A DNA stretch of 64,000 bases, taken from assembly GCF_900637205.1 (NCBI RefSeq), contig NZ_LR134355.1, positions 1,736,001 to 1,800,000 on the forward strand, given 5' to 3'. The first letter of the stretch is position 1. The number at the start of each line of letters is the position of its first letter. The position numbers were made by a program, and so were the translations under genes. This document shows positions 35,379 through 43,806 of the stretch, piece by piece. This DNA is from Mycolicibacterium chitae. GTDB taxonomy: Bacteria > Actinomycetota > Actinomycetes > Mycobacteriales > Mycobacteriaceae. A model generated the notes under the pieces. That model did not search any database. It was not told the DNA's origin and was given only the letters and a program-made list of their open reading frames with translations.

Positions 35379-35416
35379 GCTCTGCCCGCCCGGCCGCGCT
35401 GCCGGGCGGGCAGAGC
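35379..35416. terminator. Strong GC hairpin after the GreA-like gene
   Basis: GCTCTGCCCGCCCGG (35379-35393) and CCGGGCGGGCAGAGC (35402-35416) are perfect 15-bp arms around an 8-nt loop, 15 nt after the stop. No T-run follows, as is common for mycobacterial terminators. Confidence 0.8.
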
Positions 35417-35469
35417 GTGTGCGCATAACACGCCCTACCTTCGGCGATGCCGGCGCTGCTCCGGCCCGC

Positions 35470-35475
35470 TACAGT
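35470..35475 (+). promoter_or_regulatory. -10 element for leaderless tldD
   Basis: TACAGT is followed by 7 nt and then the GTG at 35483, with no ribosome binding site. This supports the GTG over the upstream ATG at 35447. Confidence 0.5.
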
Positions 35476-35482
35476 GCCAATC

Positions 35483-37003
35483 GTGACGGCCCGCCGCGAA
35501 GTCGACGCTGATTTCCTTGCCCTGCCGCGCCACGAGCTGGCCGCGGCCGCGCTGGAGGCCGCCGTGGCCGCCGGCGCCAGCTACGCCGATCTGCGCATCC
35601 ACCGCATCGCCAACGATGTGGTGCACCTGCGCGACGGCGAACTCGAGACCGCGGTGGAATCCCGCGAGATCGGGCTGGCCGTCCGCGTGATCGTCGACGG
35701 CACGTGGGGCTTTGCCTCCAACGCCGAGTTGTCGGTGCAGGTGGCCGCCGAGACCGCCCGCCGCGCGGTGTACGTGGCGAGGACGCTGGCGCCGTTGAAC
35801 ACCGAACGCATCGAACTGGCCGCCGAGCCGGTCTACCGCGATGCGCACTGGGTGTCGAGCTACCGGATCGACCCGTTCGAGGTGCCGACCGCCGAGAAGA
35901 TCGAGGTCCTCGGCGAGTACTCGGGTCGGCTGCTGGCCGCCGACGGCGTCGACCACGTCTCGGCGGGGCTCAACTGCGCCAAGGAGCAGACCTTCTACGC
36001 CGACACCTACGGGTCCTCGATCACCCAGCAGCGGGGGCGGCTGCAGGCGTTGCTCAACGCCGTGGCCGTCGATGCCGCCTCGGGCACCTTCGAATCCATG
36101 CGCACCCTGGCCCCGCCCACCGGCCGCGGCTGGGAGGCGGTGCGCGACGACGAGGTCTGGGACTGGAGCGGCGAACTGACGCAGCTGCCCGAACTGCTGG
36201 CCGAGAAGACCAAGGCGCCCAGCGTGACCGCCGGGCCCACCGACCTGGTGATCGATCCGAGCAACCTGTGGCTGACGATCCACGAATCCATCGGGCACGC
36301 CACCGAATACGATCGCGCCATCGGCTACGAGGCTGCCTACGCCGGCACCTCGTTCGCGACCCCGGACAAGCGCGGCATCCTGCAGTACGGCTCGCCGGTG
36401 ATGAACGTGACCGCCGACCGGACCGTCCAATACGGCCTGGCCACAGTCGGTTACGACGACGAGGGCGTGCAGGCGCAGAGCTGGGACCTGATCCGCGACG
36501 GCGTCTTCGTCGGCTATCAGCTGGACCGGGTGTTCGCCCCGCGGATGGGCGAGCAGCGCTCCAACGGCTGCTCGTATGCCGACTCGCCGCACCACGTGCC
36601 GATCCAGCGGATGGCCAACGTCAGCCTGCAGCCGGCCGATCAGGACATCAGCACCGCCGATCTGATCTCCCGGGTCGAGGACGGCATCTACGTCGTCGGC
36701 GACAAGTCGTGGTCGATCGATATGCAGCGCTACAACTTCCAGTTCACCGGGCAGCGGTTCTACCGCATCCGCGACGGCCAACTCGACGGTCAGCTGCGCG
36801 ATGTCGCCTACCAGGCCACCACCACCGAGTTCTGGAACTCCATGGAGGCCGTCGGCGGACCGTCGACCTGGCAGCTGGGCGGGGCGTTCAACTGCGGCAA
36901 GGCCCAGCCCGGGCAGGTCGCCGCGGTGAGTCACGGTTGCCCGTCGGCGCTGTTCCGAAAAGTCAACGTGCTCAACACCCGCACCGAAGGAGGGCACTCA
37001 TGA
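35483..37003 (+). CDS. tldD: TldD-family metalloprotease
   Basis: A 506-residue TldD, the metal-containing subunit of the TldD/TldE protease that degrades unfolded peptides and matures some peptide products. The HExxxH zinc motif is HESIGH (267-272), within LWLTIHESIGHATEYDRA. The C-terminal GDKSWSIDMQRYNFQFTGQRFYRIRDGQ is characteristic. I chose the GTG at 35483 over the ATG at 35447: it removes 12 unconserved residues, gives the size of Rv2315c and follows a leaderless-type -10. It overlaps its partner gene by 4 nt. Confidence 0.93.
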   Translation: MTARREVDADFLALPRHELAAAALEAAVAAGASYADLRIHRIANDVVHLRDGELETAVESREIGLAVRVIVDGTWGFASNAELSVQVAAETARRAVYVARTLAPLNTERIELAAEPVYRDAHWVSSYRIDPFEVPTAEKIEVLGEYSGRLLAADGVDHVSAGLNCAKEQTFYADTYGSSITQQRGRLQALLNAVAVDAASGTFESMRTLAPPTGRGWEAVRDDEVWDWSGELTQLPELLAEKTKAPSVTAGPTDLVIDPSNLWLTIHESIGHATEYDRAIGYEAAYAGTSFATPDKRGILQYGSPVMNVTADRTVQYGLATVGYDDEGVQAQSWDLIRDGVFVGYQLDRVFAPRMGEQRSNGCSYADSPHHVPIQRMANVSLQPADQDISTADLISRVEDGIYVVGDKSWSIDMQRYNFQFTGQRFYRIRDGQLDGQLRDVAYQATTTEFWNSMEAVGGPSTWQLGGAFNCGKAQPGQVAAVSHGCPSALFRKVNVLNTRTEGGHS

Positions 37004-38373
37004 TCCCGGCGCAGCAGGTCGTGGACATGGTGCTGGCCGAGGCCGCCCGGGCCGGTGGGGTCGACGAGACCATCGTCATGGTGCGCGACACCGCGGATGC
37101 GGCGCTGCGCTGGGCGGGCAATTCGATGACCACCAACGGGGAATCGGTGCAGCGCAGCACCATCGTGATCTCCATCGTCCGGTCCGGGGAGACCGCCAAG
37201 GTCGGCTCGCTGAGTTCCACCGACGTGGACCCCGCCGCGATTCCCGCACTGGTGGCCGCCTCCCAGCAGGCCGCGCGCTCGGCGCCGGACGCCCGCGACG
37301 CGGTCCCGCTGCTGACCGGCAGCGGCGACCCCGACGACTGGGATCAGGCGCCCGCCGCCACCGGGGCCGACGCCTTCGGCGGTGTTGCGGCCGCGCTCAG
37401 CCGCGGCTTCGAGGGCTCCGACAAGCTGTACGGGTTCGCCCACCACATCGTCGAAACCACCTATCTGGCAACCTCTACCGGTGTTCGGCGGCGGTTCACC
37501 CAGCCCACCGGGTCGGTGGAGATCAACGCCAAGCGCGGCGAGGCCAGTGCCTGGGCGGGCACCAGCACGCCGTGGTTCGTCGAGGTGCCCGTCGACGACC
37601 TGCTCGCCGAACTGTCGATGCGGCTGGACTGGGCCAAGCGCACCGTGGAACTGCCGGCCGGTCGCTACGAGACGCTCATGCCGCCCTCGACGGTCGCGGA
37701 CATGATGATCTACCTCGGCTGGACGATGGAGGGCCGCGGCGCGCAGGAGGGCCACACCGCTTTGTCGGCACCCGGCGGCGGCACCCGGGTGGGGGAGAAG
37801 CTCACCGATCTGGGCCTGACGCTGTACTCCGATCCGTTGGCGCCCGGCCTGGAATGCACGCCGTTCGTGTCGGTGGGCGGATCCTCGGAGACCATGTCGG
37901 TGTTCGACAACGGCATGACCCTCGACCGGGTGGACTGGATCCGTGACGGCGTGATCAACGCGCTGGCCTATCCGCGGGCCGCGGCCGCCGAGTTCGACGT
38001 CCCCGTCGCGGTACCGTGCTCGAACCTGCTGATGACCGGCGGCACAGCGGAATTGGCGGATCTGGTGGCCGCCACCGAGCGCGGCCTGCTGCTGACCACG
38101 CTGTGGTACATCCGCGAGGTGGACCCGACCACCCTGCTGCTGACGGGGCTGACCCGCGACGGCGTGTACCTGGTCGAGGACGGCGAGGTGACCGCGGCGG
38201 TCAACAACTTCCGGTTCAACGAGAGCCCGCTGGACCTGCTGCGACGGGCCACCGAGGCCGGCATCGCCGAGGTGACGCTGCCGCGCGAGTGGGCCGACTG
38301 GGCGACCCGCGCGCGGATGCCGTCGCTGCGGATCCCGGACTTCCACATGTCCTCGGTCAGCCAGGCGCAATAG
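37000..38373 (+). CDS. TldE/PmbA-family protease subunit
   Basis: A 457-residue TldE/PmbA-type subunit lacking a zinc motif, expected to pair with TldD. It has the family start (QVVDMVLAEAARAGGVDETIVMV), the central PPSTVADMMIYLGWTMEGRGAQEGHTAL and the C-terminal IREVDPTTLLLTGLTRDGVYLVEDGEVTAAVNNFRFNESP region. ATGA overlap with tldD shows coupling; the pair matches Rv2315c-Rv2314c. The TldD/E complex forms a sealed chamber for small unfolded peptides. Confidence 0.92.
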   Translation: MIPAQQVVDMVLAEAARAGGVDETIVMVRDTADAALRWAGNSMTTNGESVQRSTIVISIVRSGETAKVGSLSSTDVDPAAIPALVAASQQAARSAPDARDAVPLLTGSGDPDDWDQAPAATGADAFGGVAAALSRGFEGSDKLYGFAHHIVETTYLATSTGVRRRFTQPTGSVEINAKRGEASAWAGTSTPWFVEVPVDDLLAELSMRLDWAKRTVELPAGRYETLMPPSTVADMMIYLGWTMEGRGAQEGHTALSAPGGGTRVGEKLTDLGLTLYSDPLAPGLECTPFVSVGGSSETMSVFDNGMTLDRVDWIRDGVINALAYPRAAAAEFDVPVAVPCSNLLMTGGTAELADLVAATERGLLLTTLWYIREVDPTTLLLTGLTRDGVYLVEDGEVTAAVNNFRFNESPLDLLRRATEAGIAEVTLPREWADWATRARMPSLRIPDFHMSSVSQAQ

Positions 38374-38406
38374 GCGGGTCGTAATGCGGTCCGCATAGTC
38401 GGGCTA

Positions 38407-38412
38407 TACGGT
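38407..38412 (+). promoter_or_regulatory. -10 element for the leaderless phosphodiesterase gene
   Basis: TACGGT is followed by 7 nt and then the ATG at 38420. A GTG at 38411 falls inside this hexamer and is therefore unlikely to be the start. Confidence 0.4.
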
Positions 38413-38419
38413 GGTCGGC

Positions 38420-39319
38420 ATGGGCGAGGTGCGTGAGGCCGAGCATGGCCGTCCCACACATCGACTGGTGCACCTGAGCGACACGCACCTGGTCGGGGCC
38501 GGACGGTTGTACGGACAACTCGACGCCGAGGCTCGGCTGCAGCAGATCCTGGAGGAGATGCTGGCCTCGCAGGCGCGCGTCGATGCGCTGATCTTCACCG
38601 GGGACCTGGCCGACCGGGGTGAACGGCAGGCGTACACCCGGTTGCATGAACTGGTCGCACCGGTGGCCACTGAGCTTGGGGCGCAGGTCATCTGGGTGAT
38701 GGGCAACCACGACGACCGGGCGAACTTCCGGGCCGAGTTCCTGCCCGCGGCGCCGGGGACCGGTGCCGTCGACTACGTCTACGACCTCGATGGTCTGCGG
38801 GTGGTCACCCTCGACACGACCGTGCCGGGGCACCACCACGGCGAGATCGACGAACAGCGTCTGCAGTGGCTGGCGGCGCAGCTGGCCACCCCGGCCCCGC
38901 ACGGCACGATCCTGGCGATGCACCACCCGCCGATCCCGTGCGTCCAGGACCTGGCGGTGCTGGTCGAACTGCGGGAGCAGACCCGGTTGGCCCGGGTCCT
39001 GCGGGGCACCGATGTGCGGGCGATCCTGGCTGGGCACCTGCACTATTCGACCTCGGCGACCTTCGCCGGCATCCCCGTCTCCGTCGTGGCGGCCACCTGC
39101 TACACCCAGGACCTCAACGCGCCCGTCGGCGCGCAGCGCGGCCGCGACGGCGCGCAGTCGAGCAACCTCGTGCACGTGTATCCGGACACGATCGTGCATT
39201 CGGTGGTGCCCATCGGCACCTACGCCACGGTCGGGGAGGCGGTGTCGGCCGACGAGACGGCCCGCCGGCTGCGGGAGGCCGGGATCCGGATTCCCGGCGC
39301 TCCGCTGCTGCCCACCTAG
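38420..39319 (+). CDS. Class III cyclic nucleotide phosphodiesterase (Rv0805-like)
   Basis: A 299-residue metallophosphoesterase with all five metal-site blocks of the Rv0805 family: [31 protein letters not shown] and LAGHLHYS. The family hydrolyses 3',5'- and 2',3'-cyclic nucleotides using a two-metal site (Fe/Mn). The segment VPGHHHGEI and the C-terminal [22 protein letters not shown] are typical of Rv0805 itself. The ATG at 38420 follows a -10-like TACGGT by 7 nt. It converges with a Stealth-family gene, the order of Rv0805/Rv0806c in M. tuberculosis. Confidence 0.93.
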   Translation: MGEVREAEHGRPTHRLVHLSDTHLVGAGRLYGQLDAEARLQQILEEMLASQARVDALIFTGDLADRGERQAYTRLHELVAPVATELGAQVIWVMGNHDDRANFRAEFLPAAPGTGAVDYVYDLDGLRVVTLDTTVPGHHHGEIDEQRLQWLAAQLATPAPHGTILAMHHPPIPCVQDLAVLVELREQTRLARVLRGTDVRAILAGHLHYSTSATFAGIPVSVVAATCYTQDLNAPVGAQRGRDGAQSSNLVHVYPDTIVHSVVPIGTYATVGEAVSADETARRLREAGIRIPGAPLLPT

Positions 39320-39328
39320 CCTCGGCGG

Positions 39329-40753
39329 CTACCCGATGTCGGGGTCGGGACGTTCCCACGGGGCCGGAATCGGGAAGTAGGACCGCAGGAACTTCGTCAT
39401 CGCCTTGGCGCGCTTGCGCGGCGACACTTCCTCGTCGGCGTCGTCGTTGAGGCAGAAGAAGTCGACCGAACGGTGCTTCAGCAGCGTCTTCATCTCCCGC
39501 AGACCGGCTTTGGTGGTGGTGTCGATGTAGCGGGCCTGCGCGCCGTGCTGCACCACGGCCCGGCCGCTGAGCAGCGCGTAGTAGTGGTACAGGGAGTTGG
39601 TCACCGAGATGTTGTCCCGGGCCCGGAACGGGCTGGCGGCCGTCGCCGCGAACTCCTCGGGGAACTCCGCTTCCAGCTCGGCCATCACCGACCTGCGCAG
39701 CGGGGTCGCGGCGTGCGCCAGATGCCGGGTGGTCACCGCGCCGTAGCGGCTGTGCAGCAGGCGCCGGTTGACCCGGGCGGCGTTCTCGAAGCCGCTGCGG
39801 TGCTTCTCCGGGCTGCCCAAGCCGATCCGGGTCTCGTCCTCGATGAACTTGGTGATCCCGCCGGGGGAGAAGAAGATCTCCGGGCCTACCGGTTGCCCGA
39901 AGAACATGTCGTCGTTGGCGTAGAGAAAGTGTTCGGACAGCCCCGGGATGCGGTGCAACTGCGATTCCACGGCCTGCGAGTTGTAGGTGGGCAGCACCGA
40001 CGGGTCGGCGAAGAACTCCTCGCTGCGCACGAACCGCACCCGCTGATCGTCGGCCAGCCAGGACGGGCGGGCGCAGTCGGTGGCGACGAAGATCTGCCGG
40101 ACCCACGGCGCATACATGTGCACCGAGCGCAGCGCGTACCGCAGCTCGTCGACGTGGCGGAACCGGGCCGCGGAATCGTCGCCGGCCCCGACCACGTGGC
40201 CCGCCATCGCCTCGGCGCGTTGGCGCTGCCACTGCAGGTCCGCGCCGTCGACCCAGGAGAACACCAGGTCGATGTCGAAGGTGACGTCGCCGGCGTGGGT
40301 GGCGAACATGTGCTGCAACGTCGGCCAGGTGTGGCCGTAGCGTTCCACCGTGGTGCGCACCGCCTCGTGCGCGGGGATGGCACTGCGGGTCAAGACATTT
40401 GGCGCAGGTGCGGTGATGGTGTCGCCGGTGAACGACCACAGCTGGATCTGCACGCCCGCTTCCTGCTCGCGGCGCAGGCCGTCGTTGCGCTGCGCGCGCG
40501 GCCGAAACACCCGGAAAATGCGGGCATCTGGGCCCAACGCGAACGCGGCGTCCGCGGTGACGGTCGCGTGCGGAATCTCGGCGTCGACCACCGAGCACTG
40601 CACGGGCTGGCGGGCGTCGGCCAGGACCGCCGCGAAGACGGCGCGATCCGCCTGGTCGATGGCGATCACGGGCCGCCGATCGGTGTCCTGGATCAGCAGA
40701 TAGTCGAGGCGGGCGGTCGCGAGGACCGCGCGGAGGAACAACAGGTCTTCCAC
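39329..40753 (-). CDS. cpsY: Stealth-family sugar-phosphotransferase (CpsY-like); start uncertain
   Basis: A protein of at least 474 residues in the Stealth family, which transfers hexose-1-phosphate to glycan acceptors in capsule-type polysaccharides. Conserved regions appear in order: CR1 DIDLVFSWVDGADLQW, CR2 with RFRHVDELRYALRSVHMYAPWVRQIFVATD and LSEHFLYANDDMFFG, CR3 TRHLAHAATPLRRS and CR4 NISVTNSLYHYYAL. The GTG at 40753 is only the first possible start: it has no ribosome binding site, and in-frame codons upstream still read like family sequence (PLPNASAIPREAL) yet offer no ATG, GTG or TTG before about 41000. The true start is unresolved. Paired convergently with the Rv0805-like gene. 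Confidence 0.85.
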   Translation of the reverse strand: MEDLLFLRAVLATARLDYLLIQDTDRRPVIAIDQADRAVFAAVLADARQPVQCSVVDAEIPHATVTADAAFALGPDARIFRVFRPRAQRNDGLRREQEAGVQIQLWSFTGDTITAPAPNVLTRSAIPAHEAVRTTVERYGHTWPTLQHMFATHAGDVTFDIDLVFSWVDGADLQWQRQRAEAMAGHVVGAGDDSAARFRHVDELRYALRSVHMYAPWVRQIFVATDCARPSWLADDQRVRFVRSEEFFADPSVLPTYNSQAVESQLHRIPGLSEHFLYANDDMFFGQPVGPEIFFSPGGITKFIEDETRIGLGSPEKHRSGFENAARVNRRLLHSRYGAVTTRHLAHAATPLRRSVMAELEAEFPEEFAATAASPFRARDNISVTNSLYHYYALLSGRAVVQHGAQARYIDTTTKAGLREMKTLLKHRSVDFFCLNDDADEEVSPRKRAKAMTKFLRSYFPIPAPWERPDPDIG

Positions 40754-41030
40754 GAGGGCTTCGCGGGGGATCGCCGAGGCATTCGGCAGCGGGTGTCTGT
40801 GATGCGGGCGGGATAGTCTCGCCGATGCGCCGCGTCGGGACAGTGGGGCGGGGCGCTTGTGCTCGAGGGACTTGGGGTGCTTCGTTGCCGCGGGCAGCAG
40901 TTGGGTGCTTCGGGGGGCGGTGTCTGAGTAGGTGATTGGGCCACTCTCCGGTCGTCGAGGTACAGGGTGATTGGCCCATTGTACCCCCTGACCTGGGAAA
41001 ATGTCCTCGAACGACCTCGCCGGGGGCGGA
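40754..41030. other. Region upstream of the Stealth gene: open frame without a start, direct repeats
   Basis: This 277-nt stretch keeps the Stealth reading frame open on the minus strand without a standard start codon. It contains two near-identical direct repeats on the plus strand, GGTGATTGGGCCA (40933) and GGTGATTGGCCCA (about 40968). It may hold the true 5' end of the Stealth gene plus its promoter. Confidence 0.4.
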
Positions 41031-42440
41031 TCAGCCGGACGCGGCGGCCCGGGTGCCGGTCAGCGACACCAACGTCGCGAACTCGTCCTCGACGCCACGG
41101 GCCAGGGTTTCGGCGTCGGCGTGCGCGGCGTCGGCGGTGATCGACAGGCACAGCTGGTTGCTCCAGGTCAACGCGATGACGCTGGGGCCCATCCCGTGGT
41201 AGAGCGGTCCGGCGGGATAGAACTGCGGGACGGGCAGGTCCAGGAACGTCGGCTCGTCGACGACGACCCCGCTGCCGTTGGACACGATCACATTGCACGG
41301 CCAGGAGATCCGCTCGGCCAGGCCCAGCCGTTCGATGGTGCGGAACAGCGCGGTCACCACCGGCCCGGGCACGTACTCGTTCCACTGCCGAAACAGGTTG
41401 ACGCCGCGGCGTTCCTGTAGCTGCTTGACCGCGCGGGCGTGCTCGGCGATGGCCGCGAGGCGGTCGAGCGGATCGGCGATGTCGTCGTGCAGGTTGACCT
41501 TCAGCACGGTGGTGGTGCCGACGTTGTCGGTGACGTACTCGGAGGTGTCGGCGCCGCGCATGGCGTAGGGGACCGCGGCGACCAGCGGCCGGTCCGGCAG
41601 GGCACCCCGCTCGCGCAGCACGTCGTGCAGCGCCTTGCCCACGCAGTGCAGCAGCACGTGATTGACGGTGGTGGAGCAGGTCTCGGCGATCTGCTTCACC
41701 TCGTCGATGGGCAGCGCGACCACCGCCGCCGTCGAGGTCCCCGACAGCGTGCAGTTGAACGCGGTGCGCGGTGCCTTGACCTTCAGGTGCCGGGACGAGC
41801 GTTCGGCCAGCATGGTCCGCGCCGAGAGCGCCGCCAGGGCGGGCAGCCGCCCGAGGCGCCGCCACTTGCGCCGGGCGGCGTCGGCGAGGATGGCCGCCGG
41901 GCGGGCCGGGAAGGTCGCCGAGTCGGGGGTGTGGCGGGCCGGCAACGCCCTCAGGTCACCGGATCTCATCAGGTAGCCCACGACATCCATCGCCGAGTCA
42001 CCGTCGACCAACAGGTGGTGCACCACCGAGATGAGGTAGCCCCGCTCGGCGTCGTCCTCGAGGACGTAGATGTGCCACAGCGGCTTGCTGCGGTCCAGGT
42101 GGGTGGCGCGCACCTGGGCCAGCGCCTTGGCCGCCCCGGCCGACCCACCCGGGGCCGGCATCGGCAGCACCGTGACGTGGTCGCGGACGTCGGTGTGCGG
42201 CGCGGTGACCAGCATCGGCCGGTCGGGGTTGAACCACGGGTCGTAGAGCGTCTTGCGGTAGGCCGGGATCAGGTGGATCCGGTTGGCCAGCGCGGTCACC
42301 ACATGGTCGTAAAGGCTGCCGGAGAGCTTGCTGCGGTCGACGGGCACCAGCGTCATGCCGTTGCCGACCTGCAGGCGGGTCTCCTGGTAGAGCTGCCAGG
42401 CGTCCATCCCGCCGATGCGTTCGGCGCGCTCGAAAGACAT
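41031..42440 (-). CDS. WS/DGAT-family acyltransferase
   Basis: A 469-residue member of the wax ester synthase/diacylglycerol acyltransferase family, which uses acyl-CoA to acylate alcohols or diacylglycerol. The catalytic HHxxxDG is VVHHLLVDGDSA (His141, His142, Asp146, Gly147). The C-terminal domain has PCNVIVSNGSG and YPAGPLYHGMGPSVIALTWSNQLCLSI, matching the family. It starts at ATG 42440, 14 nt after the Rieske oxygenase stop, so the two are probably one operon. Direct lipid products are not predictable; M. tuberculosis has about fifteen paralogues. Confidence 0.9.
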   Translation of the reverse strand: MSFERAERIGGMDAWQLYQETRLQVGNGMTLVPVDRSKLSGSLYDHVVTALANRIHLIPAYRKTLYDPWFNPDRPMLVTAPHTDVRDHVTVLPMPAPGGSAGAAKALAQVRATHLDRSKPLWHIYVLEDDAERGYLISVVHHLLVDGDSAMDVVGYLMRSGDLRALPARHTPDSATFPARPAAILADAARRKWRRLGRLPALAALSARTMLAERSSRHLKVKAPRTAFNCTLSGTSTAAVVALPIDEVKQIAETCSTTVNHVLLHCVGKALHDVLRERGALPDRPLVAAVPYAMRGADTSEYVTDNVGTTTVLKVNLHDDIADPLDRLAAIAEHARAVKQLQERRGVNLFRQWNEYVPGPVVTALFRTIERLGLAERISWPCNVIVSNGSGVVVDEPTFLDLPVPQFYPAGPLYHGMGPSVIALTWSNQLCLSITADAAHADAETLARGVEDEFATLVSLTGTRAAASG

Positions 42441-42454
42441 TGGTTTCCTCGGTG

Positions 42455-43444
42455 TCAGGGATAGAACTGGCGGACCCAGTGCCGGTACTTGCCGATCGGC
42501 CGGTCCGCGGCGGTCAGCTTGGGATGCTCCAGGTAGACCTTGTCGTCCCAGATCAGTTGGTCGCGCTGCACCTCGTAGCCGACGACCTGCAGGACGATCC
42601 AGCCCAGCAGGCGTTCGATCGGGGACATCAGGCTGCGTAGCAACCGGTTCCGGAACTTCTTCCGGGGGCTGATACCGATGTAGATGTCCACCTCGCGCGG
42701 GGCGACGGGGGTCGGCAGCACCATCTGGCGCACGGTCAGACCGCCCTGGATGGCGATCTCGACCAGCGAGAACCCGAGGCCGATCAGCACCGAGTTGAAC
42801 TGGAACCGGATCCCGCCGAGGATCGGGATCGGCTTGGTGCCGCCGTATTCGGTGTAGAGCCGGGCGCCGTCGGTCTCCATCGGCTTGGGCACCACGAAGT
42901 CACGGAACTTGTGGATGGTGGCGAAATGCAGGTGATCCAAACCGTTTTCGTTGACTTCCTGCGGATGGGTGTGGAAGTGCAACTTCTTGGTCGCGATCGG
43001 GTGCCAGTCCGGATCGGACTCGGGCAGTTCCAGTTCGAAGCTCGGCGGCTGACCGGATGGGCCGTGATAGACCATGATCATGCCCAGGTGGTTGCGCACC
43101 GGCAGGGTACGCAGCGCGGCCCCGCGCGGTGGTTCGCCCTCCGGGGTCGAGACGCACCGGCCCGAGGGCGCGAACTTGAACTGGTGGAACGGGCACACGA
43201 CGGTCTCGCCGTCGACCCAGCCGCGCTTGCCGAGATGGGCGCCCAGATGCGGGCAGTAGGGTTCGACCGCCGACAGCGCGCCGGAGGCGGTGCGGAACAG
43301 GACGATCTCGTCGTCGAGGAAGCGGCGGGTGAGGACCTTGCCGGGTTTGAGCTCGTGGGCGAAGGCCACGGCGTACCAGCTATAGGGATAGGGCGGAAGC
43401 GGGTCACCGTACCTTTCCGTACTGTTCGGTGCGACCGCCGTCAT
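42455..43444 (-). CDS. Rieske [2Fe-2S] non-heme iron oxygenase
   Basis: A 329-residue Rieske oxygenase. The Rieske cluster ligands are Cys64-x-His66 (CPHLGAHLGKRG) and Cys84-x2-His87 (CPFHQF). The mononuclear iron site is suggested by GLDHLHFATIH, with Asp170, His173 and His178. The overall pattern (VEPYCPHLGAHLG; KLHFHTHPQEVNENG) resembles steroid-type oxygenases of the cholesterol desaturase/KshA group, so a sterol or steroid substrate is plausible. ATG 43444 follows a GGAGAA site. A KstR-type operator lies 67 nt upstream (43511-43524), supporting a steroid link. It leads an operon with the WS/DGAT gene. Confidence 0.88.
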   Translation of the reverse strand: MTAVAPNSTERYGDPLPPYPYSWYAVAFAHELKPGKVLTRRFLDDEIVLFRTASGALSAVEPYCPHLGAHLGKRGWVDGETVVCPFHQFKFAPSGRCVSTPEGEPPRGAALRTLPVRNHLGMIMVYHGPSGQPPSFELELPESDPDWHPIATKKLHFHTHPQEVNENGLDHLHFATIHKFRDFVVPKPMETDGARLYTEYGGTKPIPILGGIRFQFNSVLIGLGFSLVEIAIQGGLTVRQMVLPTPVAPREVDIYIGISPRKKFRNRLLRSLMSPIERLLGWIVLQVVGYEVQRDQLIWDDKVYLEHPKLTAADRPIGKYRHWVRQFYP

Positions 43445-43510
43445 CGCGGTTCTCCCTCCGGCCCGTGAATTTCCCTTGCGCACAGTCGTTTTGCCGCGCG
43501 ACGACAAATA

Positions 43511-43524
43511 TGGAACACGTTCTA
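43511..43524. promoter_or_regulatory. KstR-type operator
   Basis: TGGAACACGTTCTA fits the KstR consensus TnnAACnnGTTnnA at every fixed position. The complement with its flank reads ACTAGAACGTGTTCCA, close to the common mycobacterial form. It lies 67 nt upstream of the Rieske gene, between it and a small plus-strand ORF. KstR represses cholesterol catabolism genes; assignment is by motif only. Confidence 0.75.
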
Positions 43525-43598
43525 GTTCTGTTCAGTAGTACACGGTCTCATTTGCTGTTGCAACCCTGGGCGGTCCGTCGGCGTGCGATAATCGCCCG

Positions 43599-43745
43599 AT
43601 GGCCGGGACCGCACTGCTGGCGGAGCTGATCGCGCTGAATCCGCGCGAGCTTGCCGACGTGAATGCGGGCGTGCGCGCAGCCGGTCTACAGCTGAGGACC
43701 GACCCTCATCGTTTTTGGCGCGGTGCTCGGATTGCCCACCTCTGA
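43599..43745 (+). CDS. Possible 48-residue ORF ending in an inverted repeat
   Basis: A short frame beginning MAGTALLAELIALNPRELAD and ending in WRGARIAHL and stop. It has no recognisable domain and no clear ribosome binding site. Its stop codon lies in the left arm of a perfect inverted repeat (43732-43783). It could be a small protein, a remnant of a lost gene, or chance. It occupies most of the 362-nt interval between the Rieske and threonine aldolase genes. Confidence 0.3.
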   Translation: MAGTALLAELIALNPRELADVNAGVRAAGLQLRTDPHRFWRGARIAHL

Positions 43746-43783
43746 GCGACAACGCGCGACCGGTGTCGCTCAGAGGTGGGCAA
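43732..43783. repeat. Perfect inverted repeat with 20-bp arms
   Basis: The left arm TTGCCCACCTCTGAGCGACA (43732-43751) and its exact inverse complement (43764-43783) enclose 12 nt. It would form a very stable hairpin in either transcript direction. It sits downstream of the small ORF and 23 nt downstream of the threonine aldolase stop, so a bidirectional terminator is the simplest role. It is unrelated in sequence to the 62-bp repeat. Confidence 0.9.
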
Positions 43784-43806
43784 ACAGGACTGCGCAGCCC
43801 TCACGG

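Noticed and set aside
39114-40979. Minus-strand frame starting MGQSPCTSTTG over the Stealth gene
   Set aside because: It reads the Stealth gene in another frame and yields Arg/Pro/Gly-rich nonsense; it does not solve the missing start.
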